Part shown: positions 18,083 to 26,289 of the stretch, piece by piece
How the letters are laid out: each line of letters opens with the position of its first letter
Numbering within the stretch: the stretch's first letter is position 1
From: JAFGPS01 sp964570855
GTDB taxonomy: Bacteria; Planctomycetota; Phycisphaerae; Sedimentisphaerales; Anaerobacaceae
Assembly: GCA_964570855.1 (NCBI GenBank)
Contig: CAZMZR010000005.1
Coordinates: 1-64,000 of the forward strand
DNA length: 64,000 bases
Direction of reading: 5' to 3'
Notes under the pieces: model-generated
Database searches by the model: none
What the model was told of the DNA's origin: nothing
The model's input: only the letters and a program-made list of their open reading frames with translations
Made by a program: the position numbers and the translations under genes

Positions 18083-18724
18083 TTAGGGTGTAGTCCAGAG
18101 AACTTTGTTGTTTTCGCCGAAGAAGCCGAGCTTGCCGTCTTGCTGGTTGACTTTAATATTCACCGATTTGCCTTCATCCCCGCCTAACAATAAAGATGTG
18201 CCTTTGCCGTTTTCCAGTATTAAAAGACCGGCCTGAATGTCCGCTGTACGCGGACCCTTTATCAAATTAATCATTGTCGCACCCGGACTGTCCCCGGTCG
18301 GTGAGATACTTTTTAAGATGATACCTCTGGGATTTTGGCTCGGCTCTCGACCATCGAACATGGCCAGTGACGAGCCGTTATCGTCAACCTCAGCCAAAAA
18401 CAGCGGCGCTTCAGCGTGCTTCATTAACACTAAGTGGACGCCTTCTTTGTTGGCCATCAGTGAAATCACCCGCTTATGGTCCCGGCCCTGGGCGGTTAGT
18501 CCTAAAGATGAGCCGTTATCGTCGGTGCTGAGTACTATACCCGGCTTGCCGTCAGGAGCAAGGACCTCAATCCGCCGGGCCTGCAGCACATCCGGTACCG
18601 AATCGGGAAGTTTTGCGCCGACGGTCAATGATACCAGTAGCAAGGCAGCGAATAATCCCGTCATGTATCGCCAGCGGCGGTTTGTTCTTTCAAGCGATTC
18701 TATTCTTTTTTCAATTTCCGACAT
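18083..18724 (-). CDS. Anchored beta-repeat hypothetical protein
   Basis: 213 aa. The N terminus has a short coiled-coil segment (EIEKRIESLERTNRRWR), then a membrane helix at about residues 20-42, then a repetitive beta-rich domain with recurring 'DDNGSSL' units (about 68 and 115) that probably stack as a solenoid. It is a type of lineage-specific planctomycete protein with no known function. Its Shine-Dalgarno (AAGGAG) lies inside the AhpD-tail remnant immediately upstream, so its present promoter arrangement is the product of a rearrangement. Confidence 0.65.
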   Translation of the reverse strand: MSEIEKRIESLERTNRRWRYMTGLFAALLLVSLTVGAKLPDSVPDVLQARRIEVLAPDGKPGIVLSTDDNGSSLGLTAQGRDHKRVISLMANKEGVHLVLMKHAEAPLFLAEVDDNGSSLAMFDGREPSQNPRGIILKSISPTGDSPGATMINLIKGPRTADIQAGLLILENGKGTSLLLGGDEGKSVNIKVNQQDGKLGFFGENNKVLWTTP

Positions 18725-18726
18725 GA

Positions 18727-18798
18727 TTATTTCTCCTTATTTTGTTCGTAGAAGACCATTGCCGGCGAGCTGCCAAAGCTGATACCCATCCAGGCGGC
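18727..18798 (-). pseudogene. AhpD-like C-terminal fragment (23 codons)
   Basis: The minus strand encodes AAWMGISFGSSPAMVFYEQ then NKEK and TAA. It is in frame and very similar to the last 25 residues of the SelD-AhpD fusion. It starts right after the VanZ-like gene's end (18808) and stops 2 bp before the next ATG. It is a leftover of a second ahpD copy whose 5' part was replaced or deleted. Confidence 0.75.
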
Positions 18799-18807
18799 TT
18801 AGTTTTT

Positions 18808-20046
18808 TCAGATTAATTTTCGCAAAGGTATTATCCTGAAAACTATAATTCCCAGTCCAGCGCCTGCTATATTGCATAGAAGATCGAGTGACGATGGCGT
18901 CCGCGTCGGCAAACCTATCTGGACGGTTTCGATGATGAGGCTCAGGATCGCACCGGCCAGTACTGTCAGAAAGGCGGTCTGCCTGGAGGACACGTTCCTA
19001 TTTCCGCTCAGATACATTAGCATACACAAGGCAAAGGGGACGAAACCGAGAATATTGACGAGGATGTCCTTCATGGTCCCTTCATCCCAGTAGATGTCTC
19101 GCCAGAACCGCACCTCAATCTCCTTTTTGAGGGCCTTGAATGTCGAAGGAATGGTCAGGTGGTTCGTATTGCCCATTTGGTTGTGCACTGAGGCGCCTTT
19201 TCGCTCTGTAAAAGTGTACAAAATCATTGGCTCAGGCTCAATAGCGGCGAGTTTGTCCGCCGACCTGTTGGCCCAGAATTCGTAGTGTTCTCGGATTTGC
19301 TCGGACGTTAACAGCGTGTCATATAGGGCCAAACCATACAGGTTCCCAACCCAGGCATTATGCCCGATTGACGAATTCCCCAGATTAAGGTAGCCACAGA
19401 AATGCTCCACTCCTATCAGTGACCGAATGTCGTACGACCGGGCCAGCTCTCCGTTGACATAAATCTCGGTTCGCTCGGGCCCGGAGGCTATCGTGATCTG
19501 CCTTTTTTCATTTGTGATGAGTCCGTCATTGAGGTCGATTTCACGATAGGTATCGCGAGCAACATTCTGGTTGTCTCTGCTGCGTATAACCAGTTCGGTC
19601 TTCCATTGGCCAATGACCAACGGCGAGTGAGGATAACCGTCATGGAAGGATACGATATGCGCCAAACCACCACCTTTTATCTCGTGCGGTTCGACATAGA
19701 TTTCGATCGTGGTGGGTACAAACATATGCGCTCTCGTTCGGACATCGACAGGTGAATCACTGTAAATGACACCGCCACTTGCTCTTCGAGTTGAAAGGCC
19801 TTGCTTATAGAATTGAATGCCATCTTGCTGGGCTTGCCAGCGAACCTGATTTTCTGAAAAAAAGTTCAAAGGCCAAAGGCCGAACAATAAGGTCATGATA
19901 CTGACCAAGATCAACAATGAAACGCTGAACCTACGACTTACCATTTCCAGATTGGCTCCGAGTATATTCCCATACGGATTTCCCAAATACAAATCTGCGG
20001 ACAGCTTCTTATTTCTTCCTTTATCAGAGGTTTTATTATATCTCAC
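18808..20046 (-). CDS. LamG domain-VanZ-like membrane protein
   Basis: 412 aa from a GTG at 20046; the ATG at 19941 is an alternative start just before the first membrane helix. Order: one N-terminal membrane segment, a LamG/concanavalin-like domain (about residues 75-270, including an EIYVNGELARSYD strand and a GNLYGLALYD strand), then a C-terminal VanZ-like domain with several helices (LVNILGFVPFALCMLMYL, SLIIETVQIGLPTRTPSSLDLLCNIAGAGLG). VanZ proteins are linked to glycopeptide tolerance, but most genomic members have no known role. It lies between selD and an ahpD remnant. Confidence 0.8.
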   Translation of the reverse strand: MRYNKTSDKGRNKKLSADLYLGNPYGNILGANLEMVSRRFSVSLLILVSIMTLLFGLWPLNFFSENQVRWQAQQDGIQFYKQGLSTRRASGGVIYSDSPVDVRTRAHMFVPTTIEIYVEPHEIKGGGLAHIVSFHDGYPHSPLVIGQWKTELVIRSRDNQNVARDTYREIDLNDGLITNEKRQITIASGPERTEIYVNGELARSYDIRSLIGVEHFCGYLNLGNSSIGHNAWVGNLYGLALYDTLLTSEQIREHYEFWANRSADKLAAIEPEPMILYTFTERKGASVHNQMGNTNHLTIPSTFKALKKEIEVRFWRDIYWDEGTMKDILVNILGFVPFALCMLMYLSGNRNVSSRQTAFLTVLAGAILSLIIETVQIGLPTRTPSSLDLLCNIAGAGLGIIVFRIIPLRKLI

Positions 20047-20058
20047 ATTGGTTGTCTG

Positions 20059-21660
20059 TCAGGAGTTTTTTTGCTGTTCGTAAAAGACCATTGCCGGGCT
20101 TCCGGCGAAGCTGATACCCATCCATGCAGCCTCGTCGATTTCATCCTGTGTGAAGCCTTTCTCTTTTGCCTTTTTCAGGTGCATCTCCAAACATGGCTCG
20201 CACCGCGTGGCGACCGATAGTGCAATTGCCATCGCCTGCTTGGTATAGGCGTCCAGGCCGTGCGGCGAACTGGCCGAGTCGAGAAAATCCGTGAATTTTG
20301 CCTTGATTTGAGCAACTTCGGAATCCTGCCCGGCGGATTTGCTCGAAGCGACGGCATCGGCGCAGCAGGCGACTTCCGCTCGTCCTTCGTCCATCGTCTC
20401 TCGTTCTTCATTAACCGGCTCTTTGTCGGGTGTACCTGCCAAGCTCGGCGAGGGTATTTTGCGTTTACCGGTTGTTTTGATATGTACAATTCCCGAACCT
20501 TTTTCGATAACCTTCCCGATGATTGCAGCGGCGGAAATTCCGTCACGATGAAGAGCTTTTAGAAACTTATCTGCATCTTTTTCGTTGATTGCAATCAGCA
20601 GGCCGCCGGAGGTCTGGGCATCGTAACATATATCGACCATCTCCTGCGGCAGGGCGTCCAAAGCGACGATGCGCCGGCCGCACGATTCCTTATTTCGCTC
20701 GATGGCTCCGGGTAAGATTCCCGCTGCTGCGTATTCGAGCACGCCGGCAAACAGCGGGATATCGTCCCAGATTACCTCGACGTCAACGCCGCTCGATGAG
20801 GCCATCTCGGCCAGATGCCCGCACAGGGAAAAACCGGTGACATCGGTGCAGGCGTGTGCTGCGAATTTTATCATAAGCTCGGCGGCCTTTTTATTGAGCG
20901 TAGTCATCGACGCGGTCGCAGCTTCGACGCTTGCTGGATCGGCCCTGCCTATCTGTGCGGCGAAGGCGACGATGCCGGTGCCGAGCGGCTTGGTCAAAAC
21001 GAGCACATCGCCCGGTTTCGCGGCGGCGTTCGTGATTATCTTGTCCTTATCGATAGTCCCGGTGACGGCAAAGCCCGCTTTTATTTCGCTGTCGTTTATA
21101 CTATGGCCTCCTATGATTGCCACGCCGGCCTCGTTCATCTTGTCGATACCGCCGGATAGAATTTCGTTCATAGTTTTATCGGGAACTTTGCGAACGGGAA
21201 AACCGAGCACCGAGACCGCGGTGATGGGCGTGCCGCCCATGGCGTAAATGTCACTGACGGAATTGGCCGCCGCCACCTGCCCGAATGTATATGGGTCATC
21301 CACCGACGGCGTAAAGACATCTACGGTCTGGACCAGTGCCTTGCCGTCGCCCATATCGTAAACGCCGGCGTCGTCACCGGCCGGGACGCCGACGAGCACG
21401 CGGGGATCGTTGACGGCGGGCAGGTCCTTCAATACCTGTTTTAGGAACGCCTGGTCGATTTTCGAAGCGCAGCCGGCTTTTTCCACGAGTTGTGTCAGCC
21501 GGACCGGCCCGACAGGGGATTCGAGCCGCTCGCCGGCGCACAGACATATATTTTTTTCCTTGAACAGGTCACACGGGCATGGTTGCTTGGGATCGCATAT
21601 ACAGTGGCCGAGCTTTATGGAACGCTGCATGACCCGTTTTCGTCTTTCAGTATTTATCAT
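20059..21660 (-). CDS. selD: Selenophosphate synthase fused to an AhpD-like domain
   Basis: 533 aa. SelD makes selenophosphate from ATP and selenide, the selenium donor for Sec. Residues about 45-390 are the SelD core: GCASK with Cys64 and Lys67 at the catalytic positions (the second Cys of the usual GCGCK is Ser), GDDAGVY, DVTGFSLCGH and AQTSGGLL. Before it is a Cys-rich extension of about 45 residues (C20, C22, C28, C30, C39, C41). After it, from about residue 440, is an AhpD/carboxymuconolactone decarboxylase-like domain with redox motif CEPCLEMH (Cys487, Cys490). I chose the start at 21660 because of AGAAAGG upstream. The added thiol domain may deliver or protect reduced selenide; this is inference. 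Confidence 0.92.
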   Translation of the reverse strand: MINTERRKRVMQRSIKLGHCICDPKQPCPCDLFKEKNICLCAGERLESPVGPVRLTQLVEKAGCASKIDQAFLKQVLKDLPAVNDPRVLVGVPAGDDAGVYDMGDGKALVQTVDVFTPSVDDPYTFGQVAAANSVSDIYAMGGTPITAVSVLGFPVRKVPDKTMNEILSGGIDKMNEAGVAIIGGHSINDSEIKAGFAVTGTIDKDKIITNAAAKPGDVLVLTKPLGTGIVAFAAQIGRADPASVEAATASMTTLNKKAAELMIKFAAHACTDVTGFSLCGHLAEMASSSGVDVEVIWDDIPLFAGVLEYAAAGILPGAIERNKESCGRRIVALDALPQEMVDICYDAQTSGGLLIAINEKDADKFLKALHRDGISAAAIIGKVIEKGSGIVHIKTTGKRKIPSPSLAGTPDKEPVNEERETMDEGRAEVACCADAVASSKSAGQDSEVAQIKAKFTDFLDSASSPHGLDAYTKQAMAIALSVATRCEPCLEMHLKKAKEKGFTQDEIDEAAWMGISFAGSPAMVFYEQQKNS

Positions 21661-21758
21661 TGACGATACCTTTCTGTAGATAGGCTATTATTTCATACGA
21701 AATCGGAGATTGTAATTACTATTTTCAATTTGAATTTTTTTATATCGAATGTTCCTTT

Positions 21759-22544
21759 TTAGTCCAACTGCCCGGACAATGATTGTCGGATTTTGATAAA
21801 TAAATCGGTGAATTCCGGATTCATTCTGTCCCGCGGGCGCGGTAAATCGACTTTGAACTCGCAGACGATTTTACCCGGACGCTCGCTCAGTACGACTACC
21901 CTGTCGCCTAATAATATGGCCTCGTCGATATTGTGAGTGACGAATATTATAGTTGTGTGATTTTCCTGCCATAATTGTGTAATCATTTGTTGCAGTTCGG
22001 CCCTGGTGGAGTCATCGACCGCCCCGAAGGGTTCATCCATTAGGAGCAGCTTTGGCTGCATGGCAAGGGCCTGAGCGATGGCCGTCCGCTGGCGCATCCC
22101 GCCCGATAGTTCATGTGCATGGGCGTTTTCAAAGCCTTCGAGTCCGACTTTGGCGAGCAGCTCGACGGGCCTGCTTTTTCGCTGTTTTCTCGGTACGCCG
22201 CGCATCTCCATAGAAAATGTCACGTTCCTAAGCGCTGTGCGCCATGGAAACAGCGTATAATGCTGGAAGACATAAGCGATATTGTCGCCGAATCGCAGGC
22301 CGTCTCTGAGGTGTATCCGGCCTTCATCCGGCGAAGCGAATCCCGCGATAAGATTAAGCAGTGTCGTCTTGCCGCAGCCGGTAGCACCGGCTAAAGTCAG
22401 GAATTCGCCGTCGTGTACGGCCAGATCGATATTCTCTAATGCCGGGACGACAGAGCCGGTATCCGAGAGGAATTGTTTGCAGATTGATTTTAATTCCAGC
22501 GCAAAATGCTCTTTTGATTGTTTTTTAATGTTTTTCTCCGTCAT
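21759..22544 (-). CDS. ABC transporter ATPase (SsuB/TauB/NrtD type)
   Basis: 261 aa ATP-binding subunit of the nitrate/sulfonate/taurine class of importers. Walker A is GATGCGKTT, the signature is LSGGMRQRTAIAQALA, and Walker B is LLLMDEPFGAVD, with the H-loop in VTHNIDEA. It lies 7 bp after the permease gene and 98 bp before selD on the same strand, so it is part of a transporter operon that runs into selD. Confidence 0.88.
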   Translation of the reverse strand: MTEKNIKKQSKEHFALELKSICKQFLSDTGSVVPALENIDLAVHDGEFLTLAGATGCGKTTLLNLIAGFASPDEGRIHLRDGLRFGDNIAYVFQHYTLFPWRTALRNVTFSMEMRGVPRKQRKSRPVELLAKVGLEGFENAHAHELSGGMRQRTAIAQALAMQPKLLLMDEPFGAVDDSTRAELQQMITQLWQENHTTIIFVTHNIDEAILLGDRVVVLSERPGKIVCEFKVDLPRPRDRMNPEFTDLFIKIRQSLSGQLD

Positions 22545-22551
22545 CGAAATG

Positions 22552-23445
22552 TCACACTTCCTTCCCCTTCCAGCTAACGAAACCGTACATAATTCGCCGC
22601 ATCAGAAAAGCGAGCGAAGCACCGACTGCGCCGATTATCAGCATTGCTGCAATCACGATATCCATCGCGGAATTATCCGAAGCGTACATGAGCAAATAAC
22701 CTATGCCGCTGTCACCGCCTGTCATCATTTCCGCGGCGATAATCACGAACCAGCTCAGGCCGAGTCCCTGTCTTAAGCCTGTGAGTATCATCGGCATCGC
22801 CGCCGGCAGGTAAACGTGAATGAATGTTTGTCTCGGAGAAGCGCCGAGAGTTTTTGCGAGCAGAAGGTAATTTCGTCTGACGCCCGCGACTCCATCGAGT
22901 GTGTTGGTGAGAATGGGGAAAAAACCGCCGACAAAGATTACGAAAATCATTCCTAACTGTACCTGGTCGAAGATGGTGTGGCTGTACCCGACGCCGAACA
23001 ACTGCGGCAGAGTTCGCAGTTTGAATACCACAATAGCGAAGGGCAGCCATGCAATCGGGCATAAAGGGCGCAGCAATTCAACGACAGGCTCGAGGATGTC
23101 CCGGATGAAGGCGATTGAGCCCATAACAATACCGAGTGTCACGCCGACGACCGCCGCCAGAGAGAATCCCAACAGTACCCTCAACAAACTAATCAGAGTA
23201 TTACTTAGAAGCGAACCGGAGGCGTAATGTTGCCGCAGTGGATGTGCAAGCTGAGACAGGACCCTGGTGACTGTAGGGAAAATCCACGGCTGATTCAAAT
23301 ATTGTGCGACCGCCTGCCATATCAACAGCAGTATGGCCGGCCCGGCAATCCAGCGAAGCAGCTTCGAGGAATGCCGGGTATTATCGATTTTGGACTCTTC
23401 TTTTTTCAAGTTTTTCTCTCGCTTGTTCCAAGAGTGAAAAATCAT
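22552..23445 (-). CDS. ABC transporter permease (SsuC/TauC type)
   Basis: 297 aa inner-membrane subunit with about six hydrophobic segments and a BPD_transp_1 domain. The coupling motif region is visible as AKTLGASPRQTFIHVYLPAAMPMILTGLR (quoted in parts: AKTLGASPRQ, PAAMPMILTG). It overlaps the 3' end of the binding-protein gene by 65 bp, which implies translational coupling. No substrate can be read from the sequence. Confidence 0.88.
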   Translation of the reverse strand: MIFHSWNKREKNLKKEESKIDNTRHSSKLLRWIAGPAILLLIWQAVAQYLNQPWIFPTVTRVLSQLAHPLRQHYASGSLLSNTLISLLRVLLGFSLAAVVGVTLGIVMGSIAFIRDILEPVVELLRPLCPIAWLPFAIVVFKLRTLPQLFGVGYSHTIFDQVQLGMIFVIFVGGFFPILTNTLDGVAGVRRNYLLLAKTLGASPRQTFIHVYLPAAMPMILTGLRQGLGLSWFVIIAAEMMTGGDSGIGYLLMYASDNSAMDIVIAAMLIIGAVGASLAFLMRRIMYGFVSWKGKEV

Positions 23446-24541
23446 AGGCGGCCGCGGCGACCTGCTCCGGCTCCAGTCCGTTAAGTTTGTCTCTGAATAT
23501 TCCCATAGAACCCATCGCCTTTACCCATTGTGCCATTGTCTGATACCACAACTCCGAAGGTTCCATAGAAAAGCCGCTGGTAGGTATGCTCATTCTCTCG
23601 ACGTCCTCGCTGGTACCTATCCATTTTACAGCGGAAGAGACCGCTTTGTCCGGGTCATTGTTAATGGTTTCGGTGGCCTGCAAAAATAAAACAAGCAAAT
23701 CGACGATGGCCTCGGATTTTTCCTGCGTGATTTGAGCGTTAGCGGCGATGCAGCAGCAGGGATGATTTCGGAATGTCCCCGGCGGAAGCTCTTCGAGGTC
23801 GCAGATAATTCTGCCGATACCTTTTTCGACAGCGATTGCCGGGAACGGATTATTGCCGACATATCCATCGACCAAATTGCCGGAAAGCGCCACGTTCAGT
23901 TTGCCGCCACCCTTGACGTTAATCATGTGCACCTGTAAATCCTGTGCGGACAAATCCCCGCCGAATGAGATACCCTCGTGTTTGAGTGCTTCCTCGAACA
24001 CTATTTTGGCCACTGCAACCGGGTCTTTATAACCGATACGAATCGGCTTATCCATCGCTTTGGCCATCTCTATAAATTCTTCCCATGTTTTTGCCGGGAA
24101 GCCGGGTTTGACAACGAACATGTCACCTTTGTAATGCAACGGCGAAATCAGCTTGACCGGAGCACCGCTGTCAACGCAGGCGAGCACCGGCGCGACCCCG
24201 CCGAAGCCGACTTCGATAACGTTTTGAGCCAGTGCCGTAGGCATCTTTGACCCGCCGCCGACTTTGACAATCTGAATATCAGCAACTTTACGTTTCTGGT
24301 CGTATAGTTCGTAGAGTTTGAATTCTTCAATTGTCTTAATACTGATACCGCTTTGGCTGGCAAACTGTCCGGCGTTGTCTAAAGCGACGAATAACGCCGT
24401 ATGATGGTCGTGTCCGACGTGGCCGACTGTGATTGTGACGGGTGCAGGTGTTTCGAGAGGTTCGGCTTCCTTTTGCTTACAACCGGATAAAAACAAAAAT
24501 ATTAAAAGCAAAACAGGAAATAGATATACCATTTTTTTCAT
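23381..24541 (-). CDS. ABC transporter substrate-binding lipoprotein (NMT1/TauA-like)
   Basis: 386 aa. A lipobox LFLSGC at residues 16-21 indicates a lipoprotein. The mature protein resembles NMT1-type binding proteins for sulfonates, nitrate and similar anions (TVGHVGHDHHTALFVA at the start of the fold, then a GGGSKMPTALAQN segment). A striking FRNHPCCC triple Cys at about residue 255 could contact the ligand or a metal. It is located between a selenoprotein gene upstream and selD downstream, so a selenium oxyanion or organic selenium compound is a possible cargo; this is inference from context only. Confidence 0.8.
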   Translation of the reverse strand: MKKMVYLFPVLLLIFLFLSGCKQKEAEPLETPAPVTITVGHVGHDHHTALFVALDNAGQFASQSGISIKTIEEFKLYELYDQKRKVADIQIVKVGGGSKMPTALAQNVIEVGFGGVAPVLACVDSGAPVKLISPLHYKGDMFVVKPGFPAKTWEEFIEMAKAMDKPIRIGYKDPVAVAKIVFEEALKHEGISFGGDLSAQDLQVHMINVKGGGKLNVALSGNLVDGYVGNNPFPAIAVEKGIGRIICDLEELPPGTFRNHPCCCIAANAQITQEKSEAIVDLLVLFLQATETINNDPDKAVSSAVKWIGTSEDVERMSIPTSGFSMEPSELWYQTMAQWVKAMGSMGIFRDKLNGLEPEQVAAAAYDFSLLEQAREKLEKRRVQNR

Positions 24542-24597
24542 CTCTAAGTCCTTTCATGTATGCTGTTTTTCAACAGCAACATAAATATAGGAGTATA

Positions 24598-25461
24598 TCA
24601 CCATTTGCGGAAAAGTTTCATAACTATTCCGACTCTGTCTCTGTCGGTAAATGTGGAGTCGATATTGACGGCGGCGGCGACTTTGAACGACCATCCCGGC
24701 GCGAATTTCCAGATGATACCGGGTACTACATCATGTGAATGTCCCTGATGTTCCTTATCGAGATAGTTGTATTCGACCGCAGGCCAGAAGTTGGGAGAGG
24801 ATTTTACGATAAGACCGCCGTTGATTTCTCCCACCTCGGCATCGTCGTCCTCACTCCAGGTATAGCCCGGATTAAAATGCAGTGAAAAATATTCCCATGC
24901 TTTCGATATTTCCGTTGTAATTTTATATGCCCCGTCATCGCTACCCAGTTTTCGGTCCGTATCGCCGTTTGGGAAATAATACCAGAAATCGGCCGCTACC
25001 GCCGGGAAATTGTTCGTTTCTTTTATGAAGTTCCATTTCTCGAAAACGTATATGTTAGCAAGACCTTCGCTGTTGTTGGTTGTGCTGGTATCGAAATCAT
25101 TAAACCAGAAGGGGACACCGATAGCAATGTGATGGTCCTCGGCCCAGCCGTATTTTGTACATAGTGTCGCTGTCAGCCTTTGTTTTTCCTGACCCGATGT
25201 TCGATTGTGATAATCGCCGTCGGTTCCTTTAACCATATCCCAGTCGAAATGCTGAACTTTTAAGGATACCGACAAATGGCCCTTGCCGACCGTCTTTGCG
25301 GTTCTTGTTTTTGTAAACATACTCATACAGTATTGATTGCACCAGGAATACGTATCACTTCCTGTCTTGCTCAAACCTTCCGGAGCTGCATTGACACTAT
25401 TTACAGGAATCATAATGAATATGACTATTGTTGTTATTATTAATGCTGAAATATTTTTCAT
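24598..25461 (-). CDS. Putative outer-membrane beta-barrel protein
   Basis: 287 aa with a signal peptide (residues 1-25, ending VNA). The mature part has alternating amphipathic strands and ends with an aromatic residue (MKLFRKW), as outer-membrane barrels do. It resembles the 'MetA-pathway of phenol degradation' channel type. It lies immediately upstream of the ABC binding-protein gene on the same strand, so it may be the outer-membrane entry channel for the same solute. The final TGA was examined as a possible Sec codon: no matching hairpin follows, so it is a stop. Confidence 0.65.
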   Translation of the reverse strand: MKNISALIITTIVIFIMIPVNSVNAAPEGLSKTGSDTYSWCNQYCMSMFTKTRTAKTVGKGHLSVSLKVQHFDWDMVKGTDGDYHNRTSGQEKQRLTATLCTKYGWAEDHHIAIGVPFWFNDFDTSTTNNSEGLANIYVFEKWNFIKETNNFPAVAADFWYYFPNGDTDRKLGSDDGAYKITTEISKAWEYFSLHFNPGYTWSEDDDAEVGEINGGLIVKSSPNFWPAVEYNYLDKEHQGHSHDVVPGIIWKFAPGWSFKVAAAVNIDSTFTDRDRVGIVMKLFRKW

Positions 25462-25582
25462 TTTACAGTCCTTTTTATCAAGAGTATTTGTCCCCCTGGT
25501 TTACTCGAACAGTATTGATTTTATATCTATATTTTTGTTATGTTTTTTTGATCTCCCTTCTTTGTTTTTATCCAATAAAAAA

Positions 25583-25615
25583 GGCGGGCAAGAGAAGCTT
25601 ATCTCTTAACCCGCC
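25583..25615 (-). terminator. Rho-independent terminator after a selenoprotein gene
   Basis: On the minus strand GGCGGG and AAGAGA arms pair with TCTCTT and CCCGCC, followed by six T (25582-25577). It lies 24 bp past the TGA at 25639-25641, the stop of the extended frame, and 150 bp past the in-frame TGA at 25765. This fits the longer reading frame. Confidence 0.85.
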
Positions 25616-25638
25616 GGTATTCGTGGCTGTATTTTTTC

Positions 25639-26289
25639 TCAAATCATGTGCCAGGTCTCCTCGTGTTTGGTCTCGAACGGTCCGAGATCAACGTCTATCA
25701 GTACCTGGTACCTGCCTTTGAAATTCTTTGGTACTCGCCACGAGTACCGGCGGCAGGTGCCACCTCAACCATATTGGAATTTGCCGGTTGTTAGCACGTT
25801 TCCTTCCTCATCAATAATTTTCAGTTTTGCACCGGAGATTGTTCGGTTGTTCTTTAACGCATATTTTCGGTACTGTTCTCCGGCCTGCCCGAAAATAGTA
25901 AAGTCTATCGATATCTGGTCTCTGTTATTACGAATATTCGGTTTGATTACAAACGGCGGCCCACATTTTAGCAAAGTCGTCTTATTTTTATTTACGTTTA
26001 TTTTCGACAAACTCCCCCAGGGGCCGTCACTGTCAATCCGGTAATTGTGTCCGTCATGCCTGGCTGTTATGCTAAGGTGTCGCGGTTTGTGTATTATTGC
26101 ACGAACTTCGGCGGGCTCGTCATCCGAGTGAATTGTTGTGTGAGCTAATAAGCTGCTGCGGAGCTGCATTGTCGCTTCGGCACCGCCGGCGTCGATTTGA
26201 ATATGGCCTTTTCGTTGTGTGTAGTGGTAAAATACAGCAACCGAGCATGTAATAATGGCCAGAGAAATCAAAATATCTTTTTTCTTCAT
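25639..26289 (-). CDS. Selenoprotein, YGU-GGTC family, compact member
   Basis: 216 residues with Sec at residue 175 (TGA 25765-25767) and the real stop at 25639-25641. It has an N-terminal membrane anchor or signal (about 5-22), then a beta-rich extracytoplasmic domain. Its last strands read VLTTGKFQYG-U-GGTC, then RRYSWRVPKNFKGRYQV and DLGPFE, followed by 13 residues. This is the minimal form of the domain shared with 9297-10730 and 10888-12309. It starts the leftward cluster that contains the barrel protein, ABC importer and selD, though a terminator at 25583-25615 may separate it from them. Function unknown. Confidence 0.87.
25730..25748 (-). promoter_or_regulatory. SECIS-like hairpin for UGA 25765
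   Basis: On the minus strand GGTACTCG (25748-25741) pairs perfectly with CGAGTACC (25737-25730) over 8 bp with loop TGG (25740-25738). The loop starts 25 nt after the TGA; an extra codon relative to the other paralogues accounts for the 3-nt shift. Confidence 0.85.

Noticed and set aside
22535..22556. TGA of the ABC permease as a Sec codon
   Set aside because: Ordinary operon junction with the ATPase start; no hairpin of the local SECIS type.
24556..24600. TGA stop of the outer-membrane-like protein as a Sec codon
   Set aside because: The chain ends with the aromatic residue expected of a barrel, and no UGG-loop hairpin follows.
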